A stretch of 64,000 nt of DNA from contig NC_079877.1 in NCBI RefSeq assembly GCF_029227915.1, positions 32,205,851 to 32,269,850 on the forward strand. The letters run 5' to 3'. Below are positions 41,521 through 53,600 of the stretch, piece after piece. The notes beneath the pieces are model-generated. The model made no database searches. It was not told the DNA's origin and was given only the letters and a program-made list of their open reading frames with translations. The translations under genes were made by a program, and so were the position numbers. How positions within the stretch are numbered: position 1 is the stretch's first letter; each line of letters begins with the position of its first letter. This DNA is from Hydractinia symbiolongicarpus. Lineage: Eukaryota > Cnidaria > Hydrozoa > Anthoathecata > Hydractiniidae.

Positions 41521-44500
41521 TACTGGTGAAATAATAATTTAAAAAATCGATCGGGAAGTGAGTTTACTCCCTGGGTACTTTCTTTGTATACTTTTGAATA
41601 TACGGGTCGTGTCAGAGATTTAGGGGAAATGGCGAGTTTTCGTTTGCCGGCGATTAAACTTGCTTTATTCAGCGTCTCATCAAAAATGAAAACTATTTTA
41701 AAAATTACAAGTCTCATGCGTTTTAGTGATGAAAAACTAATTTAAAAAATCATTCGGGAAATTAGTTTACTGCCGGCGATTAAACTTCTTTTATTCAGCG
41801 TCTCATCAAAAATGAAAATATTTTTGAAAACTACAAGTCTCATGCGTTTTAGTGGTGAAATACTAATTTAAAAAATCGTTCGGGAAATGAGTTTACTCCC
41901 TAGGTACTTTCTTTGTAAACTTTTGAACATACGGGTCGTGTCCGGGATTTAGGGGAAATCGCGGGTTTTTGTTTGCCGGCGATTAAACTTCTTTCATTCA
42001 GCGTCTCATCAAAAATGCAAACATTTTTGTAAACTACAAGTCTCATGCGTTTTAGTGCTGAAAAAATAATTTAAAAAATCGTTCGGGAAATGAGTTTACT
42101 CCCTGGGAACTTTCTTTGTATACTTTTGACTATACGGGCCGAGTCCGGGATTTACGGGAAATCGCAGGTTTTCGTTTGCCGACGATTAAACTTCTTTTAT
42201 TCAGCGTCTCATCAAAAATGAAACATTTTTAAGAACTACAAGTCTCATGCGTTTTACTGGTGAAATAATAATTTAAAAAATCGTTCGGGAAGTGAGTTTA
42301 CTCCCTGGGTACTTTCTTTGTATACTTTTGAATATACGGGTCGTGTCAGAGATTTAGGGGAAATGGCGAGTTTTCGTTTGCCGGCGATTAAACTTGCTTT
42401 ATTCAGCGTCTCATCAAAAATGTAAACTATTTTAAAAATTACAAGTCTCATGCGTTTTAGTGATGAAAAACTAATTTAAAAAATCATTCGGGAAATTAGT
42501 TTACTGCCGGCGATTAAACTTCTTTTATTCAGCGTCTCATCAAAAATGAAACATTTTTAAGAACTACAAGTCTCATGCGTTTTACTGGTGAAATAATAAT
42601 TTAAAAAATCGTTCGGGAAGTGAGTTTACTCCCTGGGTACTTTCTTTGAATACTTTTGACGATACGGGTCGTGTCCGGATTTAGGGGAAATTGCGGGTTT
42701 TTGTTTGCCGTCGATTAAACTTGTTTTATCCAGCGTCTCATCAAAAATGTAAACTATTTTAAAAATTACAAGTCTCATGCGTTTTAGTGATGAAAAACTA
42801 ATTTAAAAAATCATTCGGGAAATTAGTTTACTGCCGGCGATTAAACTTCTTTTATTCAGCGTCTCATCAAAAATGAAAATATTTTTGAAAACTACAAGTC
42901 TCATGCGTTTTAGTGGTGAAATACTAATTTAAAAAATCGTTCGGGAAATGAGTTTACTCCCTAGGTACTTTCTTTGTAAACTTTTGAACATACGGGTCGT
43001 GTCCGGGATTTAGGGGAAATCGCGGGTTTTTGTTTGCCGGCGATTAAACTTCTTTCATTCAGCGTCTCATCAAAAATGCAAACATTTTTGTAAACTACAA
43101 GTCTCATGCGTTTTAGTGCTGAAAAAATAATTTAAAAAATCGTTCGGGAAATGAGTTTACTCCCTGGGAACTTTCTTTGTATACTTTTGACTATACGGGC
43201 CGAGTCCGGGATTTACGGGAAATCGCAGGTTTTCGTTTGCCGACGATTAAACTTCTTTTATTCAGCGTCTCATCAAAAATGAAACATTTTTAAGAACTAC
43301 AAGTCTCATGCGTTTTACTGGTGAAATAATAATTTAAAAAATCGTTCGGGAAGTGAGTTTACTCCCTGGGTACTTTCTTTGTATACTTTTGAATATACGG
43401 GTCGTGTCAGAGATTTAGGGGAAATGACGAGTTTTCGTTTGCCGGCGATTAAACTTGCTTTATTCAGCGTCTCATCAAAAATGTAAACTATTTTAAAAAT
43501 TACAAGTCTCATGCGTTTTAGTGATGAAAAACTAATTTAAAAAATCATTCGGGAAATTAGTTTACTGCCGGCGATTAAACTTCTTTTATTCAGCGTCTCA
43601 TCAAAAATGAAACATTTTTAAGAACTACAAGTCTCATGCGTTTTACTGGTGAAATAATAATTTAAAAAATCGTTCGGGAAATGAGTTTACTCCCTGGGAA
43701 CTTTCTTTGTATACTTTTGACTATACGGGCCGAGTCCGGGATTTACGGGAAATCGCAGGTTTTCGTTTGCCGACGATTAAACTTCTTTTATTCAGCGTCT
43801 CATCAAAAATGAAACATTTTTAAGAACTACAAGTCTCATGCGTTTTACTGGTGAAATAATAATTTAAAAAATCGTTCGGGAAGTGAGTTTACTCCCTGGG
43901 TACTTTCTTTGTATACTTTTGAATATACGGGTCGTGTCAGAGATTTAGGGGAAATGGCGAGTTTTCGTTTGCCGGCGATTAAACTTGCTTTATTCAGCGT
44001 CTCATCAAAAATGTAAACTATTTTAAAAATTACAAGTCTCATGCGTTTTAGTGATGAAAAACTAATTTAAAAAATCATTCGGGAAATTAGTTTACTGCCG
44101 GCGATTAAACTTCTTTTATTCAGCGTCTCATCAAAAATGAAACATTTTTAAGAACTACAAGTCTCATGCGTTTTACTGGTGAAATAATAATTTAAAAAAT
44201 CGTTCGGGAAGTGAGTTTACTCCCTGGGTACTTTCTTTGAATACTTTTGACGATACGGGTCGTGTCCGGATTTAGGGGAAATTGCGGGTTTTTGTTTGCC
44301 GTCGATTAAACTTGTTTTATCCAGCGTCTCATCAAAAATGTAAACTATTTTAAAAATTACAAGTCTCATGCGTTTTAGTGATGAAAAACTAATTTAAAAA
44401 ATCATTCGGGAAATTAGTTTACTGCCGGCGATTAAACTTCTTTTATTCAGCGTCTCATCAAAAATGAAAATATTTTTGAAAACTACAAGTCTCATGCGTT

Positions 44501-46297
44501 TTAGTGGTGAAATACTAATTTAAAAAATCGTTCGGGAAATGAGTTTACTCCCTAGGTACTTTCTTTGTAAACTTTTGAACATACGGGTCGTGTCCGGGAT
44601 TTAGGGGAAATCGCGGGTTTTTGTTTGCCGGCGATTAAACTTCTTTCATTCAGCGTCTCATCAAAAATGCAAACATTTTTGTAAACTACAAGTCTCATGC
44701 GTTTTAGTGCTGAAAAAATAATTTAAAAAATCGTTCGGGAAATGAGTTTACTCCCTGGGAACTTTCTTTGTATACTTTTGACTATACGGGCCGAGTCCGG
44801 GATTTACGGGAAATCGCAGGTTTTCGTTTGCCGACGATTAAACTTCTTTTATTCAGCGTCTCATCAAAAATGAAACATTTTTAAGAACTACAAGTCTCAT
44901 GCGTTTTACTGGTGAAATAATAATTTAAAAAATCGATCGGGAAGTGAGTTTACTCCCTGGGTACTTTCTTTGTATACTTTTGAATATACGGGTCGTGTCA
45001 GAGATTTAGGGGAAATGGCGAGTTTTCGTTTGCCGGCGATTAAACTTGCTTTATTCAGCGTCTCATCAAAAATGCAAACATTTTTGTAAACTACAAGTCT
45101 CATGCGTTTTAGTGCTGAAAAAATAATTTAAAAAATCGTTCGGGAAATGAGTTTACTCCCTGGGAACTTTCTTTGTATACTTTTGACTATACGGGCCGAG
45201 TCCGGGATTTACGGGAAATCGCAGGTTTTTGTTTGCCGACGATTAAACTTCTTTTATTCAGCGTCTCATCAAAAATGAAACATTTTTAAGAACTACAAGT
45301 CTCATGCGTTTTACTGGTGAAATAATAATTTAAAAAATCGATCGGGAAGTGAGTTTACTCCCTGGGTACTTTCTTTGTATACTTTTGAATATACGGGTCG
45401 TGTCAGAGATTTAGGGGAAATGGCGAGTTTTCGTTTGCCGGCGATTAAACTTGCTTTATTCAGCGTCTCATCAAAAATGTAAACTATTTTAAAAATTACA
45501 AGTCTCATGCGTTTTAGTGATGAAAAACTAATTTAAAAAATCATTCGGGAAATTAGTTTACTGCCGGCGATTAAACTTCTTTTATTCAGCGTCTCATCAA
45601 AAATGAAAATATTTTTGAAAACTACAAGTCTCATGCGTTTTAGTGGTGAAATACTAATTTAAAAAATCGTTCGGGAAATGAGTTTACTCCCTAGGTACTT
45701 TCTTTGTAAACTTTTGAACATACGGGTCGTGTCCGGGATTTAGGGGAAATCGCGGGTTTTTGTTTGCCGGCGATTAAACTTCTTTCATTCAGCGTCTCAT
45801 CAAAAATGCAAACATTTTTGTAAACTACAAGTCTCATGCGTTTTAGTGCTGAAAAAATAATTTAAAAAATCGTTCGGGAAATGAGTTTACTCCCTGGGAA
45901 CTTTCTTTGTATACTTTTGACTATACGGGCCGAGTCCGGGATTTACGGGAAATCGCAGGTTTTCGTTTGCCGACGATTAAACTTCTTTTATTCAGCGTCT
46001 CATCAAAAATGAAACATTTTTAAGAACTACAAGTCTCATGCGTTTTACTGGTGAAATAATAATTTAAAAAATCGTTCGGGAAGTGAGTTTACTCCCTGGG
46101 TACTTTCTTTGTATACTTTTGAATATACGGGTCGTGTCAGAGATTTAGGGGAAATGGCGAGTTTTCGTTTGCCGGCGATTAAACTTGCTTTATTCAGCGT
46201 CTCATCAAAAATGTAAACTATTTTAAAAATTACAAGTCTCATGCGTTTTAGTGATGAAAAACTAATTTAAAAAATCATTCGGGAAATTAGTTTACTG
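35374..46297 (+). repeat. Sixteen copies of a 126-bp truncated monomer (77-bp deletion)
   Basis: The junction 'gttTACTGCCGGCGattaa' replaces the usual path from 'gtttact' through 'ccctggg...' to 'gccggcg', deleting 77 bp (consensus positions ~8-84). I count it at about 35499, 36234, 37168, 37902, 38838, 39572, 40507, 41241, 41771, 42505, 42832, 43566, 44096, 44424, 45562 and 46296, and nowhere else in the window. All sixteen share the same left context, 'tcattcgggaaatta'. That implies one deletion event spread by amplification. Confidence 0.9.
42254..45110 (+). repeat. 1591-bp higher-order repeat, nearly two copies
   Basis: Landmarks at 42254, 42505, 42832 and 43315 recur at 43845, 44096, 44424 and 44906, an offset of 1591 bp (about 1591-1592). 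Each unit contains truncated monomers and the rare 'gacgatacgg..ccgtcgatt..tatccagcg' variant. The match ends near 45.06 kb, where 'aaatgcaaacattt' replaces 'aaatgtaaactatt'. Confidence 0.8.
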
Positions 46298-47324
46298 CCG
46301 GCGATTAAACTTCTTTTATTCAGCGTCTCATCAAAAATGAAAATATTTTTGAAAACTACAAGTCTCATGCGTTTTAGTGGTGAAATACTAATTTAAAAAA
46401 TCGTTCGGGAAATGAGTTTACTCCCTAGGTACTTTCTTTGTAAACTTTTGAACATACGGGTCGTGTCCGGGATTTAGGGGAAATCGCGGGTTTTTGTTTG
46501 CCGGCGATTAAACTTCTTTCATTCAGCGTCTCATCAAAAATGCAAACATTTTTGTAAACTACAAGTCTCATGCGTTTTAGTGCTGAAAAAATAATTTAAA
46601 AAATCGTTCGGGAAATGAGTTTACTCCCTGGGAACTTTCTTTGTATACTTTTGACTATACGGGCCGAGTCCGGGATTTACGGGAAATCGCAGGTTTTCGT
46701 TTGCCGACGATTAAACTTCTTTTATTCAGCGTCTCATCAAAAATGAAACATTTTTAAGAACTACAAGTCTCATGCGTTTTACTGGTGAAATAATAATTTA
46801 AAAAATCGTTCGGGAAGTGAGTTTACTCCCTGGGTACTTTCTTTGAATACTTTTGACGATACGGGTCGTGTCCGGATTTAGGGGAAATTGCGGGTTTTTG
46901 TTTGCCGGCGATTAAACTTGTTTTATCCAGCGTCTCATCAAAAATGTAAAAATTTTTAAAAACTACAAGTCTCATGCGTTTTAGTGGTGAAATACTAATT
47001 TAAAAAATCGTTCGGGAAATGAGTTTACTCCCTGGGTACTTTCTTTGTATACTTCTAACTATACGGGCCGAGTCAGGGATTTACGGGAAATCGCAGGTTT
47101 TCGTTTGCCGCCGATTAAACTTCTTTTATTCAGCGTCTCATCAAAAATGAACACATTTTTGTAAACTACAAGTCTCATGCGATTTAGTGGTGAGAAACTA
47201 ATTAAAAAAATCGGTCGGGAAATGAGTTTACCCCCTGGGTACTTTCTTTGTATACCTTTGACCATACGGGTCGTGTCCGGATTTAGGGGAAATGGCGAGT
47301 TTTCGTTTGCCGGCGATTAAACTT

Positions 47325-48457
47325 GTTTTATCCAGCGTCTCATCAAAAATGTAAAAATTTTTAAAAACTACAAGTCTCATGCGTTTTAGTGGTGAAATAC
47401 TAATTTAAAAAATCGTTCGGGAAATGAGTTTACTCCCTAGGTACTTTCTTTGTATACTTTTGACCATACGGGTCGTGTCCTGGATTTAGGGGAAATCGCG
47501 GGTTTTTGTTTGCCGGCGATTAAACTTCTTTTATTCAGCGTCTCATCAAAAATGCAAACATTTTTGTAAACTACAAGTCTCATGCGTTTTAGTGCTGAAA
47601 AAATAATTTAAAAAATCGTTCGGGAAATGAGTTTACTCCCTGGGAACTTTCTTTGTATACTTTTGACTATACGGGCCGAGTCCGGGATTTACGGGAAATC
47701 GCAGGTTTTCGTTTGCCGACGATTAAACTTCTTTTATTCAGCGTCTCATCAAAAATGAAACATTTTTAAGAACTACAAGTCTCATGCGTTTTACTGGTGA
47801 AATAATAATTTAAAAAATCGTTCGGGAAGTGAGTTTACTCCCTGGGTACTTTCTTTGAATACTTTTGACGATACGGGTCGTGTCCGGATTTAGGGGAAAT
47901 TGCGGGTTTTTGTTTGCCGGCGATTAAACTTGTTTTATCCAGCGTCTCATCAAAAATGTAAAAATTTTTAAAAACTACAAGTCTCATGCGTTTTAGTGGT
48001 GAAATACTAATTTAAAAAATCGTTCGGGAAATGAGTTTACTCCCTAGGTACTTTCTTTGTATACTTTTGACCATACGGGTCGTGTCCTGGATTTAGGGGA
48101 AATCGCGGGTTTTTGTTTGCCGGCGATTAAACTTCTTTTATTCAGCGTCTCATCAAAAATGCAAACATTTTTGTAAACTACAAGTCTCATGCGTTTTAGT
48201 GCTGAAAAAATAATTTAAAAAATCGTTCGGGAAATGAGTTTACTCCCTGGGAACTTTCTTTGTATACTTTTGACTATACGGGCCGAGTCCGGGATTTACG
48301 GGAAATCGCAGGTTTTCGTTTGCCGACGATTAAACTTCTTTTATTCAGCGTCTCATCAAAAATGAAACATTTTTAAGAACTACAAGTCTCATGCGTTTTA
48401 CTGGTGAAATAATAATTTAAAAAATCGTTCGGGAAGTGAGTTTACTCCCTGGGTACT
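47325..48457 (+). repeat. 607-bp three-monomer duplication
   Basis: The variants 'ttttatccagcg' and 'gtgtcctggattt' occur together near 47329/47479 and again near 47935/48086, about 607 bp apart. The intervening monomers are the same in both copies. The unit is three monomers less two bases, because one member carries 'aatgaaacattttt' (one A short). Confidence 0.8.
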
Positions 48458-48469
48458 TTCTTTGTATAC

Positions 48470-50620
48470 TTTTGACTATACGGGCCGAGTCCGGGATTTA
48501 CGGGAAATCGCAGGTTTTCGTTTGCCGACGATTAAACTTCTTTTATTCAGCGTCTCATCAAAAATGAAACATTTTTAAGAACTACAAGTCTCATGCGTTT
48601 TACTGGTGAAATAATAATTTAAAAAATCGTTCGGGAAGTGAGTTTACTCCCTGGGTACTTTCTTTGTATACTTTTGAATATACGGGTCGTGTCAGAGATT
48701 TAGGGGAAATGGCGAGTTTTCGTTTGCCGGCGATTAAACTTGCTTTATTCAGCGTCTCATCAAAAATGTAAACAATTTTAAAAATTACAAGTCTCATGCG
48801 TTTTAGTGATGAAAAACTAATTTAAAAAATCATTCGGGAAATTAGTTTACTCCCTGGGTACTTTCTTTGTATACTTCTGACTATACGGGCCGAGTCAGGG
48901 ATTTACGGGAAATCGCAAGTTTTCGTTTGCTGCCGATTAAACTTCTTTTATTCAGCGTCTCATCAAAAATGAACATATTTTTGTAAACTACAAGTCTCAT
49001 GCGTTTTAGTGGTGAAATACTAATTTAAAAAATCGTTCGGGAAATGAGTTTACTCCCTAGGTACTTTCTTTGTATACTTTTGACCATACGGGTCGTGTCC
49101 GGGATTTAGGGGAAATCGCGGGTTTTTGTTTGCCGGCGATTAAACTTCTTTTATTCAGCGTCTCATCAAAAATGCAAACATTTTTGTAAACTACAAGTCT
49201 CATGCGTTTTAGTGCTGAAAAAATAATTTAAAAAATCGTTCGGGAAATGAGTTTACTCCCTGGGAACTTTCTTTGTATACTTTTGACTATACGGGCCGAG
49301 TCCGGGATTTACGGGAAATCGCAGGTTTTCGTTTGCCGACGATTAAACTTCTTTTATTCAGCGTCTCATCAAAAATGAAACATTTTTAAGAACTACAAGT
49401 CTCATGCGTTTTACTGGTGAAATAATAATTTAAAAAATCGTTCGGGAAGTGAGTTTACTCCCTGGGTACTTTCTTTGTATACTTTTGAATATACGGGTCG
49501 TGTCAGAGATTTAGGGGAAATGGCGAGTTTTCGTTTGCCGGCGATTAAACTTGCTTTATTCAGCGTCTCATCAAAAATGTAAACAATTTTAAAAATTACA
49601 AGTCTCATGCGTTTTAGTGATGAAAAACTAATTTAAAAAATCATTCGGGAAATTAGTTTACTCCCTGGGTACTTTCTTTGTATACTTCTGACTATACGGG
49701 CCGAGTCAGGGATTTACGGGAAATCGCAAGTTTTCGTTTGCTGCCGATTAAACTTCTTTTATTCAGCGTCTCATCAAAAATGAACATATTTTTGTAAACT
49801 ACAAGTCTCATGCGTTTTAGTGGTGAAATACTAATTTAAAAAATCGTTCGGGAAATGAGTTTACTCCCTAGGTACTTTCTTTGTATACTTTTGACCATAC
49901 GGGTCGTGTCCGGGATTTAGGGGAAATCGCGGGTTTTTGTTTGCCGGCGATTAAACTTCTTTTATTCAGCGTCTCATCAAAAATGCAAACATTTTTGTAA
50001 ACTACAAGTCTCATGCGTTTTAGTGCTGAAAAAATAATTTAAAAAATCGTTCGGGAAATGAGTTTACTCCCTGGGAACTTTCTTTGTATACTTTTGACTA
50101 TACGGGCCGAGTCCGGGATTTACGGGAAATCGCAGGTTTTCGTTTGCCGACGATTAAACTTCTTTTATTCAGCGTCTCATCAAAAATGAAACATTTTTAA
50201 GAACTACAAGTCTCATGCGTTTTACTGGTGAAATAATAATTTAAAAAATCGTTCGGGAAGTGAGTTTACTCCCTGGGTACTTTCTTTGTATACTTTTGAA
50301 TATACGGGTCGTGTCAGAGATTTAGGGGAAATGGCGAGTTTTCGTTTGCCGGCGATTAAACTTGCTTTATTCAGCGTCTCATCAAAAATGTAAACAATTT
50401 TAAAAATTACAAGTCTCATGCGTTTTAGTGATGAAAAACTAATTTAAAAAATCATTCGGGAAATTAGTTTACTCCCTGGGTACTTTCTTTGTATACTTCT
50501 GACTATACGGGCCGAGTCAGGGATTTACGGGAAATCGCAAGTTTTCGTTTGCTGCCGATTAAACTTCTTTTATTCAGCGTCTCATCAAAAATGAACATAT
50601 TTTTGTAAACTACAAGTCTC
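48470..50620 (+). repeat. 811-bp four-monomer higher-order repeat, almost three copies
   Basis: Landmarks at 48600, 49411 and 50222 are spaced exactly 811 bp (4 x 203 minus 1). Each unit runs through the 'gaatat..cagag' monomer, a 'gtgatgaaaaac' monomer, the 'gtttgctgccg' monomer and a 'gtggtgaaatac' monomer. Copies appear identical or nearly so by eye. The third copy breaks near 50.6 kb, where 'catgccttttagtgatg' replaces 'catgcgttttagtggtg'. Confidence 0.85.
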
Positions 50621-53600
50621 ATGCCTTTTAGTGATGAAAAACTAATTTAAAAAATCGGTCGGGAAATTAGTTTACTCCCTGGGTACTTTCTTTGTATACT
50701 TTTGACCATACGGGTTATGTCCGGGATTTAGGGGAAATCGCGGGTTTTCGTTTGCCGGCGATTAAACTTCTTTTATTCAGCGTCTCATAAAAAAGGAAAA
50801 TATTTTTGAAAACTACAAGTCTCATGCGTTTTACTGGTGAAATAATAATTTAAAAAATCGTTCGGGAAGTGAGTTTACTCCCTGGGTACTTTCTTTGTAT
50901 ACTTTTGAATATACGGGTCGTGTCAGAGATTTAGGGGAAATCGCGAGTTTTCGTTTGCCGGCGATTAAACTTCTTTTATTCAGTGTCTCATCAAAAATGA
51001 ACATATTTTTGTAAACTACAAGTCTCATGCCTTTTAGTGATGAAAAACTAATTTAAAAAATCGGTCGGGAAATTAGTTTACTCCCTGGGTACTTTCTTTG
51101 TATACTTTTGACCATACGGGTTATGTCCGGGATTTAGGGGAAATCGCGGGTTTTCGTTTGCCGGCTATTAAACTTCTTTTATTCAGCGTCTCATCAAAAA
51201 TGAAAATATTTTTGAAAACTAAAAGTCTCATGCGTTTTACTGGTGAAAAAATAATTTAAAAAATCGTTCGGGAAATGAGTATACTCCCTGGGTACTTTCT
51301 TTGTATACTTCTGACTATACGGGCCGAGTCAGGGATTTACCGGAAATCGCGGGTTTTCGTTTGCCGGCGATTAAACTTCTTTTATTCAGCGTCTCATCAA
51401 AAATGAAAATATTTTTGAAAACTACATGTCTCATGCGTTTTACTGGTAAAAAAATAATTTAAAAAATCGTTCGGGAAATGAGTTTACTCCCTGGGTACTT
51501 TCTTTGTATACTTCTGACTATACGGGCCGAGTCAGGGATTTACGGGAAATCGCAGGTTTTCGTTTGCCGCCGATTAAACTTCTTTTATTCAGCGTCTCAT
51601 CAAAAATAAACACATTTTTGTAAACTACAAGTCTCATGCGATTTAGTGGTGAAAAACTAATTAAAAAAATCGGTCGGGAAATGAGTTTACCCCCTGGGTA
51701 CTTTCTTTGTATACTTTTGACCATACGGGTCGTGTCCGGATTTAGGGGAAATCGCGGGTTTTTGTTTGCCGGCGATTAAACTTGTTTTATTCAGCGTCTC
51801 ATCAAAAATGTAAAAATTTTTAAAAACTACAAGTCTCATGGGTTTTAGTGGTGAAATACTAATTTAAAAAATCGTTCGGGAAATGAGTTTACTCCCTAGG
51901 TACTTCCTTTGTAAACTTTTGACCATACGGGTCGTGTCCGGGATTTAGGGGAAATCGCGGGTTTTTGTTTGCCGGCGATTAAACTTCTTTTATTCAGCGT
52001 CTCATCAAAAATGCAAACATTTTTGTAAACTACAAGTCTCATGCGTTTTAGTGCTGAAAAAATAATTTAAAAAATCGTTCGGGAAATGAGTTTACTCCAT
52101 GGGAACTTTCTTTGTATACTTTTGACTATACGGGCCGAGTCCGGGATTTACGGGAAATCGCAGGTTTTCGTTTGCCGACTATTAAACTTCTTTTATTCAG
52201 CGTCTCATCAAAAATGAAACATTTTTAAGAACTACAAGTCTCATGCGTTTTGCTGGTGAAATAATATTTTAAAAAATCGTTCGGGAAGTGAGTTTACTCC
52301 CTGGGTACTTTCTTTGTATACTTTTGACCATACGGGTCGTGTCCGGATTTAGAAGAAATCGCGGGTTTTTGTTTGCCGGCGATTAAACTTGTTTTATTCA
52401 GCGTCTCATCAAAAATGTAAAAATTTTTAAAAACTACAAGTCTCATGCGTTTTAGTGGTGAAATACTAATTTAAAAAATCGTTCGGGAAATGAGTTTACT
52501 CCCTAGGTACTTTCTTTGTATACTTTTGACCATACGGGTCGTGTCCGGGATTTAGGGGAAATCGCGGGTTTTTGTTTGCCGGCGATTAAACTTCTTTTAT
52601 TCAGCGTCTCATCAAAAATGCAAACATTTTTGTAAACTACAAGTCTCATGCGTTTTAGTGCTGAAAATATAATTTAAAAAATCGTTCGGGAAATGAGTTT
52701 ACTCCCTGGGAACTTTCTTTGTATACTTTTGACTATACGGGCCGAGTCCGGGATTTACGGGAAATCGCAGGTTTTCGTTTGCCGACGATTAAACTTCTTT
52801 TATTCAGCGTCTCATCAAAAATGAAACATTTTTAAGAACTACAAGTCTCATGCGTTTTACTGGTGAAATAATAATTTAAAAAATCGTTCGGGAAGTGAGT
52901 TTACTCCCTGGGTACTTTCTTTGTATACTTTTGAATATACGGGTCGTGTCAGAGATTTAGGGGAAATGGCGAGTTTTCGTTTGCCGGCGATTAAACTTGC
53001 TTTATTCAGCGTCTCATCAAAAATGTAAACAATTTTAAAAATTACAAGTCTCATGCGTTTTAGTGATGAAAAACTAATTTAAAAAATCATTCGGGAAATT
53101 AGTTTACTCCCTGGGTACTTTCTTTGTATACTTTTGACCATACGGGTCGTGTCCGGGATTTAGGGGAAGCCGCGGGTTTTCGTTTGCCGGCGATTAAACT
53201 TCTTTTATTCAGCGTCTCATCAAAAATGAAAATATTTTTGAAAACTACAAGTCTCATGCGTTTTACTGGTAAAAAAATAATTTAAAAAATCGTTCGGGAA
53301 ATGAGTTTACTCCCTGGGTACTTTCTTTGTATACTTCTGACTATACGGGCCGAGTCAGGGATTTACGGGAAATCGCAAGTTTTCGTTTGCTGCCGATTAA
53401 ACTTCTTTTATTCAGCGTCTCATCAAAAATGAACATATTTTTGTAAACTACAAGTCTCATGCCTTTTAGTGATGAAAAACTAATTTAAAAAATCGGTCGG
53501 GAAATTAGTTTACTCCCTGGGTACTTTCTTTGTATACTTTTGACCATACGGGTTATGTCCGGGATTTAGGGGAAATCGCGGGTTTTCGTTTGCCGGCGAT

